A stretch of 64,000 bases of DNA from Alkalihalobacillus pseudalcaliphilus (lineage in GTDB: Bacteria > Bacillota > Bacilli > Bacillales > Bacillaceae_D), in NCBI RefSeq assembly GCF_028610675.1, contig NZ_JAQQWS010000001.1, forward strand, positions 1,116,001 through 1,180,000, written 5' to 3'. Each line of letters begins with the position of its first letter. Position 1 is the first letter of the stretch. The notes below the pieces were generated by a model. That model saw only the letters and a list, made by a program, of their open reading frames with translations. It made no database searches and was not told where the DNA came from. This document shows, in pieces, positions 25,446 to 34,001 of the stretch. The position numbers were made by a program, and so were the translations under genes.

Positions 25446-26552
25446 TTAGCTGACGGCTGTCCATTTTTTAATAATATGGTCGATCGTGCCTCCACCTAGG
25501 CAACGTTCTCCGTCGTAGAGGACTACGGCTTGTCCTGGCGTAATCGCTCGTTCGGGTTCTGCAAATTGAATCCGAGCTGTTCCATCTGCTTTAGGATAAA
25601 CAGTCACAGCTACATCTGTTTGGCGATATCTAAATTTTGCCGTGCAATTAAAAGGTTCGAGTTTAGGCTCTGTCGCGATATAATTCATTTCTATCGCTTC
25701 TAACCCTTCGGAATAAAGACCTTGATGATGATAACCCTGACCTACATATAAGATATTTTCTTTGACATTTTTATCAATCACAAACCAAGGTTCACCAGCT
25801 CCACCAATTCCTAAACCTTGACGTTGTCCTAATGTATAATACATTAAGCCATCATGCTTCCCTTTTACTACGCCCTCTAAAGTTTGCATTTCTCCAGGTT
25901 GTGCCGGTAAAAACTCCGATAAAAACTCTTTAAAGTTACGCTCACCAATAAAACAAATTCCTGTACTATCTTTTTTTGTTGCTGTCGCTAAATGTGCATT
26001 TTTTGCCAGCTCACGCACTTCTTTTTTCGGTAAATGCCCCAATGGAAACATCACCTTTGAAAGTTGCTGCTGAGATAAAGCATTCAAAAAATACGTTTGG
26101 TCTTTATTGTCATCCGCCCCACGAATTAATTGAAACTCTCCATCCACTTCCTTCACTTGAGCATAATGTCCTGTAGCCACATAATCAGCCCCAAGTGTTA
26201 AGGCATGATTTAGAAAAGCTTTAAATTTGATCTCTTTATTACACATGACATCTGGATTTGGTGTGCGTCCAGATTTGTATTCCTCAAGGAAATAAGTAAA
26301 TACCTTATCCCAATATTGCTTCTCAAAATTAACAGCATAATAAGGAATTCCGATTTGATTACATACTCGAATCACATCTTCATAATCCTCTGTTGCTGTA
26401 CAAAATCCATTCTCATCCGTATCATCCCAGTTTTTCATGAAAATACCGATTACATCATAACCTTGCTCTTTTAAAAGCAACGCCGTCACAGAAGAATCAA
26501 CTCCTCCTGACATACCAACTACAACCCTCGTGTTTTCAGGGCTTTTATTCAT
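25446..26552 (-). CDS. mnmA: tRNA-specific 2-thiouridylase MnmA
   Basis: 368 residues from the ATG at 26552 (GGTGGT upstream), giving MNKSPENTRVVVGMSGGVDSSV; the longer frame adds 17 residues. It places sulfur at U34 of Lys, Glu and Gln tRNAs. The PP-loop is GMSGGVDSS. The catalytic cysteines lie in NPDVMCNKEIKF and STGICFIGERNFKEFL. The C-terminal beta-barrel includes LYDGERCLGGGTIDHI. It is directly downstream of its sulfur donor gene iscS, so the two act as a pair. Confidence 0.96.
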   Translation of the reverse strand: MNKSPENTRVVVGMSGGVDSSVTALLLKEQGYDVIGIFMKNWDDTDENGFCTATEDYEDVIRVCNQIGIPYYAVNFEKQYWDKVFTYFLEEYKSGRTPNPDVMCNKEIKFKAFLNHALTLGADYVATGHYAQVKEVDGEFQLIRGADDNKDQTYFLNALSQQQLSKVMFPLGHLPKKEVRELAKNAHLATATKKDSTGICFIGERNFKEFLSEFLPAQPGEMQTLEGVVKGKHDGLMYYTLGQRQGLGIGGAGEPWFVIDKNVKENILYVGQGYHHQGLYSEGLEAIEMNYIATEPKLEPFNCTAKFRYRQTDVAVTVYPKADGTARIQFAEPERAITPGQAVVLYDGERCLGGGTIDHIIKKWTAVS

Positions 26553-26615
26553 TTGATTCACCACCATTTGTGATTTTGTCTGAATGAAGGTCAAACAAAT
26601 CAACGTACTTTTTTA

Positions 26616-27776
26616 TTAAACAATAAAAGGTTTATCTTGCTGTAAACGTTGTACAACCTTTACGGTTTTACTTGCTGCGTACTCAATATCCTCTAACGTA
26701 GTACCTAAGCCAAAGCTGAATCGTAAGGATGAACTATATTTTTCCACTTGTTTAGGATACATCGCCACAAGCACATGAGATGGGTCAATCGAACCAGCTG
26801 TACAAGCCGAACCACTCGATGCAGCAATGCCTTCCATATCAAGATTGACGAGCATTGATTCAACATTTACACCTGGAAAACTTATATTAAAAATGTGAGG
26901 TAAGCGTTCAGATTGATGTCCGTTAAATTGAAAGCTTAATCCTGACTTCAATAGAATATCAAAAAAACACTGTGAAAAGCTCTTATATTGCTCAACTTTT
27001 TCTGTAAGATTTTGATAGGATAGCTCAAGCGCCTTAGCAAAACCAACAATTCCTGCTACATTTTCAGTTCCAGCTCTTTTCTTTCGTTCTTGTTCACCAC
27101 CAAATAAAGCCGGTTGCAACTTTAGTCCTTCCTTAGCATAAAGAAGCCCCACACCTTTAGGTCCATTGATTTTATGGGCACTTATAGAAAGGAAGTCCAC
27201 GCCTAGCTCTATCACATTTATATCAACGAGCCCGCAAGCCTGTACAGCATCAGTGTGTAAAACAGCCTGATGATTTTGTAGCAACTTACCAATTTCTGCG
27301 ATTGGCTGTAAAGTACCCACCTCATTGTTTCCGAACATAACGGTAACTAAGAGCGTTTCCTCTTTAAGTGCTTGCTCTACTTGCATAGGTGTAATTTGAC
27401 CATATGAATTAACGGGTAAATACGTCACTTCAAAGCCATGTTTTTCGAGTTCCTCACATGCATGTAACACAGCATGATGCTCAATCGCTGTTGTAACAAT
27501 ATGATTACCTTTATCGCGATTCGCTAACGCATAACCAATAATGGCTAAATTATCTGCTTCTGTTCCACCACTTGTAAAAATTAAGCTATGGTCGTTAACA
27601 CCTAATTGTTTCGCAATAGAACGACGAGATTCATCCAATAACTGGCGGGATTTCCTTCCTACATGATGAATGCTAGAAGGGTTCCCAAATTGATGCTCGT
27701 ATATGTGAAACATTTCTTGTACAACTTCTGGATGTACGGGAGATGTTGCCGCATGGTCTAAATAAATACTTTTCAT
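26616..27776 (-). CDS. iscS: Cysteine desulfurase (YrvO-type IscS)
   Basis: 386 residues, PLP-dependent class V aminotransferase fold. N-terminal IYLDHAATSPVHPEV, FTSGGTEADNLAI, the PLP-lysine motif SISAHKINGPKGVGLLY (about 200) and the persulfide cysteine loop IAASSGSACTAGSIDPSH (about 325). It takes sulfur from cysteine and passes it to MnmA, encoded next. The upstream neighbour is cymR, the cysteine-metabolism repressor, so sulfur sensing and use are adjacent. Confidence 0.95.
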   Translation of the reverse strand: MKSIYLDHAATSPVHPEVVQEMFHIYEHQFGNPSSIHHVGRKSRQLLDESRRSIAKQLGVNDHSLIFTSGGTEADNLAIIGYALANRDKGNHIVTTAIEHHAVLHACEELEKHGFEVTYLPVNSYGQITPMQVEQALKEETLLVTVMFGNNEVGTLQPIAEIGKLLQNHQAVLHTDAVQACGLVDINVIELGVDFLSISAHKINGPKGVGLLYAKEGLKLQPALFGGEQERKKRAGTENVAGIVGFAKALELSYQNLTEKVEQYKSFSQCFFDILLKSGLSFQFNGHQSERLPHIFNISFPGVNVESMLVNLDMEGIAASSGSACTAGSIDPSHVLVAMYPKQVEKYSSSLRFSFGLGTTLEDIEYAASKTVKVVQRLQQDKPFIV

Positions 27777-27814
27777 TACTGTGACACCTCAAATTCATTT
27801 ATCTTATCACTTCT

Positions 27815-27856
27815 TGGCAAAAAGAGAAGTGAAAGGGAGTCCCTCTCACTTGGCGT
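27815..27856 (-). terminator. Hairpin between cymR and iscS
   Basis: On the minus strand AAGTGAGAGGGA / CCCTTTCACTT with a 2-base loop, followed by CTCTTTTTG. It could attenuate readthrough from cymR into iscS-mnmA. Confidence 0.6.
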
Positions 27857-27877
27857 ACATTTTTTATCAATCGATCA

Positions 27878-28297
27878 TTAAATATAAAACATATAATACT
27901 CTTGTTCCCCGTCCGATTCAAAATTTGCCAAGTCATCTAATGTTGTTTCATCTAATACATTTTTGACGGCATCACGAATTTTAATCCACAAATCTCGTTT
28001 CGCTGGCTCTTCGTTATCCATCACCTCAACAGGACTAATAGGCCCCTCTAACACTCGAATAATATCTCCTGCTGTAATATCCTTTGCTTCTTTAGATAAC
28101 ATATAACCTCCGTATGCACCACGGACACTTTTAACAAGCATCGCATTACGTAAAGGAGCTATTAATTGTTCTAAGTAGTGCTCGGATAAATCATTTTCTT
28201 TCGCAATCGATTTAAGTGAAACCGGACCTTCCCCTGCTTTTTTTGCTAATGCCATCATAATCGTTAAACCATAACGGCCTTTTGTTGAAATCTTCAT
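27878..28297 (-). CDS. cymR: Rrf2-family cysteine metabolism repressor CymR
   Basis: 139 residues from the ATG at 28297, where GGAGG stands eight bases upstream; the longer frame lacks support. MKISTKGRYGLTIMMALAKK opens a winged helix, followed by SLKSIAKENDLSEHYLEQLIAPLRNAMLVKSVRGAYGGYML and GDIIRVLEGPISPVEVMDNEEPAKRDLW. It has none of the iron-sulfur cysteines of IscR, as expected for CymR, which in B. subtilis forms a complex with CysK and represses cysteine uptake and synthesis genes. Confidence 0.95.
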   Translation of the reverse strand: MKISTKGRYGLTIMMALAKKAGEGPVSLKSIAKENDLSEHYLEQLIAPLRNAMLVKSVRGAYGGYMLSKEAKDITAGDIIRVLEGPISPVEVMDNEEPAKRDLWIKIRDAVKNVLDETTLDDLANFESDGEQEYYMFYI

Positions 28298-28532
28298 AAT
28301 CAAATACCTCCTGACAGGTGTCCAGCACCTCGTTTGCTCATTATCTATTAAAAAATACTTATACACACACTCATCTATATCCTTTCCATTATATCATGAA
28401 AAGAGACCGGAATGGTATGTGTTGTTCAAAAGTTTGTCTATCATTGGCAATTTCTTTATTTTAAGCTACACTATGATTACGAGAATGAATACGAACGTAT
28501 GATTGTCAAATTATGAAAGAGGTGCAAAAGAC

Positions 28533-29837
28533 ATGCTTTTTGATTCTCTAGTAGCGGAGCCTCTCTCCTATCGCATGCGACCGAGAAATATTGACGAAGT
28601 TGCCGGTCAAAAGCATGTGATTGGAACGCAAACATCGCTTTATAAAATGTTAAAAAAGGGTTATGTTCCTTCCATGCTATTATATGGTCCTCCTGGTGTG
28701 GGTAAAACCTCCATTGCTAAGGCCATTGCAGGCACGGTTGAAAAACCATTCCAAGCTATAAATGCAACAACGGCCGGAAAAAAGGATATTGAAGAAGCTG
28801 TCCAACTAGCGAAAGCCGAAGGAAACCTCATTTTATTTATTGACGAGGTTCACCGTTTTAATAAATTGCAACAGGACTTTTTATTACCACATGTCGAAAG
28901 AGGTCTTATTACGCTCATCGGAGCAACAACAGAAAATCCATTTCATGAGGTTAATCCCGCGATCAGAAGCCGCTGTGGGCAAATAAAGGAATTAAAGCCT
29001 TTAAATCAAGAGGATATTCTAGAATTATTAAATCGTGCATTAGAGGACGAGGAGAGAGGACTCGGAAAAGAAAACATTGAAATCTCTAATGAGTTACTTT
29101 CTTTTCTTTCTCAATCTATTAGTGGTGATGCCAGGTCGGCTTTAACCGTCCTAGAAGAAGTGATTCAAGCTTCTGAAACTAATGATGCAGGTGTAACCAT
29201 CGTTCACAAGCACACAATTGAAGAATGTATTGAAAATAAAGGATTCACCCATGACAAACAAAGCGACATTTATTATAATCTACTGTCCAGCTTACAAAAG
29301 TCGATTAGAGGTAGTGATGTCTCAGCTGCCTTGCATTATTTAGCTCGATTAATAGAGGGTGGCGATTTAGCCGCCATCTGTAGACGGTTAATTGTTATTG
29401 CTTATGAAGACATTTCACTTGCTGCACCAGATGTGGCTGTTCATACCGTCTCTGCCGTAGATGCGGTCGAACGCTTAGGTTTACCAGAAGCACGAATCCC
29501 TTTAGCTAATGTTGTCGTGGAACAATGTTTATCGCCAAAGTCCAACAGTGCTTATAAAGCCCTAGATGCTGCGATAGCCGATGTACGTGCTGGAAAGCTA
29601 GGAGAAATTCCGGAGCATTTACAAGATAGCCACTATCAAGGCGCATCAAAGTTAGGAAAAGGTGTTGGCTACAAATACCCACATGATTATCCAAATTCAT
29701 GGGTCAACCAGCAATATCTACCGAACGCCCTTGTTAATAAAGTGTATTATCAGCCAAAAGAGAGTGGTCACGAGAAAATGCTCGCTAAAGTATTTCACCG
29801 ATTAGAATCACTCAAAGAGTCTGCCTCAAAACGTTAA
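28533..29837 (+). CDS. rarA: Replication-associated recombination protein RarA (MgsA)
   Basis: 434 residues from the ATG at 28533 (AGAGGTG upstream). AAA+ ATPase related to clamp-loader and RuvB proteins: PLSYRMRPRNIDEVAGQKHVIG, Walker A LLYGPPGVGKTSIAKAIAG, Walker B LILFIDEVHRFNKLQQDFLLPHVE, sensor 1 IGATTENPFHEVNPAIRSRC, and the C-terminal tetramerisation part with SPKSNSAYKALDAAIADV and the terminal HYQGASKLGKGVGYKYPHDYP. It acts at stalled forks. It is transcribed away from cymR as a single gene. Confidence 0.95.
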   Translation: MLFDSLVAEPLSYRMRPRNIDEVAGQKHVIGTQTSLYKMLKKGYVPSMLLYGPPGVGKTSIAKAIAGTVEKPFQAINATTAGKKDIEEAVQLAKAEGNLILFIDEVHRFNKLQQDFLLPHVERGLITLIGATTENPFHEVNPAIRSRCGQIKELKPLNQEDILELLNRALEDEERGLGKENIEISNELLSFLSQSISGDARSALTVLEEVIQASETNDAGVTIVHKHTIEECIENKGFTHDKQSDIYYNLLSSLQKSIRGSDVSAALHYLARLIEGGDLAAICRRLIVIAYEDISLAAPDVAVHTVSAVDAVERLGLPEARIPLANVVVEQCLSPKSNSAYKALDAAIADVRAGKLGEIPEHLQDSHYQGASKLGKGVGYKYPHDYPNSWVNQQYLPNALVNKVYYQPKESGHEKMLAKVFHRLESLKESASKR

Positions 29838-29884
29838 AAAGAGCAACTAGCAGAATAGTTAATTGCTGCTGGTTGCTCTTTTAT
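29836..29884 (+). terminator. Terminator of rarA
   Basis: AAGAGCAACTAGCAG pairs with CTGCTGGTTGCTCTT and is followed by TTATAT; the stem begins right after the TAA. Confidence 0.75.
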
Positions 29885-30150
29885 ATAAAAGTTGCTTATG
29901 GGCGATAGTTTGTGCCGTGAAGTTAGCTCGTCATCCATCTAGCGATCCATGCCCTTAGTAGGACAGTGCTCCCTGTTTGTTCAGGCCGACTCCTAATGCT
30001 GATCGAGTTGTAAACGTGCCAACAGTTTGAACAGTCCTGATGCTCGCTCCTTAATATTGGGTGATGAATGGTCTTTTAATTTAGGAACATATGTTTAACG
30101 TTCTTTGTACAGATACCCACTCTTCCTGCCTCCGTATCTTCACATTAACT
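29879..30150. repeat. Dispersed modular repeat between rarA and the kinase gene
   Basis: Boundary motif TTTTATATAAAAGTTGC at 29879-29895, then the GGGCGATAG...GTTAGCTCGTCATCC...CGAGTTGTAAACG module shared with 7.35 kb and inverted at 38.6 kb. The 7-17-7 dyad follows (CAGATAC 30110-30116, GTATCTT 30134-30140). The conserved tail CACATTAACTGC of the dyad module supplies the last codons and TAA stop of the kinase gene. Confidence 0.8.
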
Positions 30151-32298
30151 GCTTCTTTTGTTCGGAAGTTCAATTGTGAAAATGGTGCCTTTTTCTTTTT
30201 CACTTTTAACGTTTAAGGTCCCACCAAGATCTTCTACGAGTCGGAAGCATGTGATGATTCCTAATCCAGTTCCAGACTCTTTTGTTGTAAAAAATGGCGT
30301 GCCCAGTTTATCGAGTGTACGTTCATCCATACCTTCTCCGTTATCAATGACCTTAATCAGAACTTGCTCACCATTTGTAGACTTATAGGTTTGAATCTTC
30401 AGTTCACCTTCTACATTGATCGCTTCTAAACCATTTTTAACTAGGTTCATAATGATTTGGTGTAGTTTATTTTTTTCTATAAATAAGGTAGGTAAATCCT
30501 CTAATTCAAGAATGACTTGGGTTCTACGCCAACCAGCCTCGGTTTTATATAAAGAAAAAATCCCTTTAATTACATCGTTAATATTCGTTTCTTCTTTACT
30601 TCTTATAACATTGGGATTAGCTATATTGAGCATCTCACTAATAATATCGTTCACACGGTCAATTTCCTGCAAAATCAAATCATAATGTTCTTGCTGCTCC
30701 ACGTTCACATCGGATCTTTTGAAAACCTGCATAAAACCACGAATCGTTGTCAATGGGTTTCGAATTTCATGGGCAAATCCTGCCGACAATTGCCCAACCA
30801 TTTGCAGTTTTTCAGAACGATTAAGCTCCATCTCCATTTCTCTTTTATCGGTAATATCATCAAATACGACCAAAATTCCTTCATAATCATCTTGGTTATT
30901 CATTGAAGGCAGCGGTTGAACACTCATGAAGAAATAACGTGCTTCTTCCTTATGCTGACAATAAAATTCATAACGATCATTAAATTTCCTTTTTTCTAAT
31001 GCATCGTGTAGCTTTGCACAATAAATGAATTGAGCAAAGCCTTCGTTATATTTAATTAAATCATCAATTCTCAAGCCTATGACCGCTTCTTTTTTTACTC
31101 CAAATAACTCTTCACACGTCTTATTAAACGTCGTAATTAAGCGGCTATCTCTTTGAAAGGCGAATATGCCGTTATTAGTAGCCTCTAATATAAGTGATGA
31201 TTTTTGTTGGCTCTTCTCACGTTCCACTAGGCGCCTTGTCATCATATTAAATGCACGAGTCAATGTGTTTACCTCATGATAAGCGTTCGTTGATAATGGA
31301 TCGACGATTTTTCCAAAGGCAAAGTCAGACGTGGCATAGACTAGTTTCTGTAATGGCTTAACAATATAATTGGATAATTTCACAATCGCAAAAATAACAA
31401 TAACAAATACACAGCTAAAGAGAAATATATACTTACCGATTAGCTGTTGTAACGGCTCTGCCACATGACTTTTTGGCACCGATATTCCTATATACCAGTC
31501 ATGCTCAAAACCATTTGTTTTATCTAGTTGCACAAAATATTGATGATGCTCTCTCTCTTCATTTTCAAAATACAAATTGTTCCTAACCATATGGTTCAAT
31601 TGTTCTTGAGAGAGGTTATTCGCTTGGAAATAATTAAAATCAGTCATTCGATCAATCTCCGGGTGAGCAATTAAGTGCCCATCACCGTTCATTAAAAAAG
31701 CAAAGCCACCTAAACCAATGCTTTGTTGCTGTCGCGTAATTAATTCAATTCTTTCCCAAAGTTCAATTAAATTAAAAGAAGGCGAAACAGCACCGATTAC
31801 ATTCCCTAATTCATCTTCTACCGATGCAGATAATATAAGAATAGGTCCTTGGATCATATCTGATTGATAAATATCTGAAAGGAAAAAACCACCATTTAAT
31901 GTATTTTGCACCCATTCTCTAGAAGACAGGTCTGTACCAACCATTGTCTGATCGGTATCAGCGATAACAACTCCCTCTTCATTAAGGAAAATGGCCCCAT
32001 AATACAGAGAATGAATTTGCACAAATTTATTTAGTTCTGCTGAAATCTCTTCTATATTCGCGTCTCGCTCCATAATGAGCGGATTCTCACTTAATGCATA
32101 CACATCGCTAAATCGTTCTTGTATAAAATCATCTAAATTAACAGCAGCACTTTCACCTAATGTGTATAGGAGCTGCTTATGTTGATTTTCTATATCTTGC
32201 TTTTGAGATTGAAAGGAAATATATGAAATAAAAAGTAACGGTAAAAATGTTGTACCGATAAAAAACAAAAGCAATTTCATTCTTAATGATTTAAACAT
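30145..32298 (-). CDS. Orphan sensor histidine kinase (Cache-HAMP-PAS-HisKA-HATPase), possible sporulation kinase
   Basis: 717 residues from the ATG at 32298 (GAGGGGAG upstream). Order: membrane helix about 6-28, extracellular double-Cache-like sensor about 40-275, second helix about 280-305, HAMP (KPLQKLVYATSDFAFGK...), PAS (about 365-480: SSLILEATNNGIFAFQRD...), HisKA with VGQLSAGFAHEIRNPLTTIRGFMQVFKR, and a HATPase with N box MNLVKNGLEAI, G1 DNGEGM and G2 GTGLGI. No response-regulator gene is adjacent, and the H-box context resembles phosphorelay kinases that feed Spo0F. That role is inference. Confidence 0.88.
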   Translation of the reverse strand: MFKSLRMKLLLFFIGTTFLPLLFISYISFQSQKQDIENQHKQLLYTLGESAAVNLDDFIQERFSDVYALSENPLIMERDANIEEISAELNKFVQIHSLYYGAIFLNEEGVVIADTDQTMVGTDLSSREWVQNTLNGGFFLSDIYQSDMIQGPILILSASVEDELGNVIGAVSPSFNLIELWERIELITRQQQSIGLGGFAFLMNGDGHLIAHPEIDRMTDFNYFQANNLSQEQLNHMVRNNLYFENEEREHHQYFVQLDKTNGFEHDWYIGISVPKSHVAEPLQQLIGKYIFLFSCVFVIVIFAIVKLSNYIVKPLQKLVYATSDFAFGKIVDPLSTNAYHEVNTLTRAFNMMTRRLVEREKSQQKSSLILEATNNGIFAFQRDSRLITTFNKTCEELFGVKKEAVIGLRIDDLIKYNEGFAQFIYCAKLHDALEKRKFNDRYEFYCQHKEEARYFFMSVQPLPSMNNQDDYEGILVVFDDITDKREMEMELNRSEKLQMVGQLSAGFAHEIRNPLTTIRGFMQVFKRSDVNVEQQEHYDLILQEIDRVNDIISEMLNIANPNVIRSKEETNINDVIKGIFSLYKTEAGWRRTQVILELEDLPTLFIEKNKLHQIIMNLVKNGLEAINVEGELKIQTYKSTNGEQVLIKVIDNGEGMDERTLDKLGTPFFTTKESGTGLGIITCFRLVEDLGGTLNVKSEKEKGTIFTIELPNKRSS

Positions 32299-32375
32299 CC
32301 GCATCTCCCCTCGAATAATGTCGAAAGGAATCAAATTTTATCCCTTACTCGTTTATTCTACACGTTCTCCTTCAA

Positions 32376-32411
32376 TAAAAAAAGAAGCAAAATACAATTT
32401 GTTTGCTTCTG
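32376..32411 (-). terminator. Minus-strand terminator in the kinase leader
   Basis: AGAAGCAAAC...TTTGCTTCT followed by TTTTTTT on the minus strand, about 80 bases before the kinase start. It may end a short leader transcript or attenuate the kinase gene. Confidence 0.65.
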
Positions 32412-32490
32412 AATTCTTTGAATACTAAGGGCCATTGAGATGTTATCACAAATGATCCTTACCCGACTTCTACAATTCTTTAAGTGACTC

Positions 32491-32520
32491 GTATATTCCT
32501 AGCTGAATCTGGACATAGTA
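32491..32520 (+). promoter_or_regulatory. Sigma-F/G-type promoter of rsfA
   Basis: GTATA (32491-32495), a 15-base spacer and GGACATAGTA (32511-32520) fit the forespore consensus GYATA-N15-GGNNANANTW at every specified base. The predicted transcript starts near 32526, about 80 bases before rsfA, which belongs to the sigma-F regulon in B. subtilis. Confidence 0.7.
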
Positions 32521-32526
32521 GAGACT

Positions 32527-32555
32527 AGTAGAAATAAAAAACGTGAATTTGTCAA
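32527..32555 (-). promoter_or_regulatory. Sigma-A-like promoter reading toward the kinase gene
   Basis: TTGACA (32555-32550), a 17-base spacer and TCTACT (32532-32527) on the minus strand. The -10 matches at four of six positions. It overlaps, in the opposite direction, the region of the rsfA forespore promoter. Confidence 0.5.
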
Positions 32556-32607
32556 AACTCTTATAAATCAAAGACAAACGATAGAAAGACTGAAGGAGAT
32601 GAAAATA

Positions 32608-33240
32608 ATGAAAGTTAGACAAGATGCTTGGTCCCACGAGGACGATGTTTTATTAGCGGAAACTGTGCTTCGCCATATTACCGAGGGAAGTACTCAATTA
32701 AGGGCTTTTGATGAAGTTGGAGATGAACTTAACCGTACTTCGGCAGCATGTGGATTTCGTTGGAACGCCGTCGTCCGGGCGAAATATTTAAATCAAATTG
32801 AGCAAGCTAAAAAAGAGAGGAAAGAACGTAAAAGAGCTTCCAGCTATAACTATTATTATGCAGCACCACCTGCTAACCCTACGTGGGCAAAGAAGTTTAC
32901 ACCTCCACTACAAACGGAAATGGCAGAAGAAATGGATATTCAAAATGTTATTCAATATCTACAATCACTCGCTCAGAACAAGCAATCGACTTCTATGTGG
33001 CAGGTGAAGGCTGATGTGCTTGAAAAGGAAAATGAGAGTTTAAAAATGGAAGTTTCTCAACTACAAAAGGAATTACAAAAATTAAAACAGGATTCTACGA
33101 TTATTGAAGAAGATTACCAATCTCTTATTCAAATTATGAATCGAGCTCGCCGTATGGCTGTTCTTGAGGATGACGAAGAGACAGCTCATCCAACTTTTAA
33201 GATGGATAAGAACGGTAACCTTGAACGAGTTGCTAAATAA
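32608..33240 (+). CDS. rsfA: RsfA-family prespore-specific transcription regulator
   Basis: 210 residues from the ATG at 32608 (AAGGAGATG upstream). The N-terminal Myb/SANT-like DNA-binding part MKVRQDAWSHEDDVLLAETVLRHITEG...AFDEVGDELNRTSAACGFRWNAVVRAKY is the RsfA signature. A Tyr-rich linker (SYNYYYAAPPANP) and a coiled coil (about 130-175, KADVLEKENESLKMEVSQLQKELQKLKQD) follow. In B. subtilis RsfA fine-tunes forespore sigma-F genes. The upstream promoter fits sigma-F. It ends at a bidirectional terminator shared with lutC. Confidence 0.9.
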   Translation: MKVRQDAWSHEDDVLLAETVLRHITEGSTQLRAFDEVGDELNRTSAACGFRWNAVVRAKYLNQIEQAKKERKERKRASSYNYYYAAPPANPTWAKKFTPPLQTEMAEEMDIQNVIQYLQSLAQNKQSTSMWQVKADVLEKENESLKMEVSQLQKELQKLKQDSTIIEEDYQSLIQIMNRARRMAVLEDDEETAHPTFKMDKNGNLERVAK

Positions 33241-33255
33241 ATAGTATCCAATAAT

Positions 33256-33283
33256 AAAAACCAAGCAACGTTGCTTGGTTTTT
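33256..33283. terminator. Bidirectional terminator between rsfA and lutC
   Basis: AAAAACCAAGCAACGTTGCTTGGTTTTT is a perfect palindrome when read as two 14-base arms (AAAAACCAAGCAAC / GTTGCTTGGTTTTT), with T-runs on both strands. Confidence 0.9.
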
Positions 33284-34001
33284 ACTGATCATCAATGATT
33301 ATATACGTCGCCCGAATTGGCCCATGCACACCCACAACTAAATTCATCTCTATATCTGCACTATTACTCGGTCCAGAAATAAAGTTCACACAGCTTGGAA
33401 AGCGCTCTTTCTCTTGAGCAAGCTCATGTAACATATCCGTGGCTTGTGTCATACGAGGTACAATTGTGCTTTTTGGAATAATAGCGATATAACTTGTCGG
33501 TAATAAACTCACAGAGCGCCCTTTTCTATCATTACTTATTAACACGACCGTCCCTGATTCTGCTAAGGTCATATCAGAAAAAGTAATCCCGACGTCGGCT
33601 CTCTCGGCTATTTTTATATTCTCTTCTCTCTTAGCAGGGTCCCATTCATGAAATATGGCTCCCTCAACCGGATAACTTGCAAAGGCTGATTTCACACCGA
33701 AAGTTTCAAAACGCTCATCATCCCAATAAACGACTTCTTTTCCATCATAACGGGATAGAACCTCATGTAATTTCTTGGCTAAACCAGCTTGTGTAACGCG
33801 CTCAAAAGTCGTATGAATTCTTGAACATTGTTCCTGCAGGCGTTCCACTAATTGAACCGGTGTTTCATCGGCAAACACTTGACGCTGCGGTTCCTTTGTC
33901 CATTGCGGACGCACAACTCCATCACGCTTACGCTCTCTCCCTAAACGAGAAGCTATAGTAGCTAAAAAAGTATCCTGATTATAAATAGTCCCTTTCGTCA
34001 T
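33282..34001 (-). CDS. lutC: Lactate utilization protein LutC
   Basis: 239 residues, LUD/DUF162 family. Typical parts: TFLATIASRLGRERKRDGVVRPQWTKEPQRQVFADET, GITFSDMTLAESGTVVLISNDRKGRSVSLLPTSYIAIIPKSTIVPRMTQA and a C-terminal VNFISGPSNSADIEMNLVVGVHGP. It is the third subunit of the LutABC L-lactate oxidation system. Its ATG overlaps the lutB stop by 4 bases, showing translational coupling. Confidence 0.95.
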   Translation of the reverse strand: MTKGTIYNQDTFLATIASRLGRERKRDGVVRPQWTKEPQRQVFADETPVQLVERLQEQCSRIHTTFERVTQAGLAKKLHEVLSRYDGKEVVYWDDERFETFGVKSAFASYPVEGAIFHEWDPAKREENIKIAERADVGITFSDMTLAESGTVVLISNDRKGRSVSLLPTSYIAIIPKSTIVPRMTQATDMLHELAQEKERFPSCVNFISGPSNSADIEMNLVVGVHGPIRATYIIIDDQ

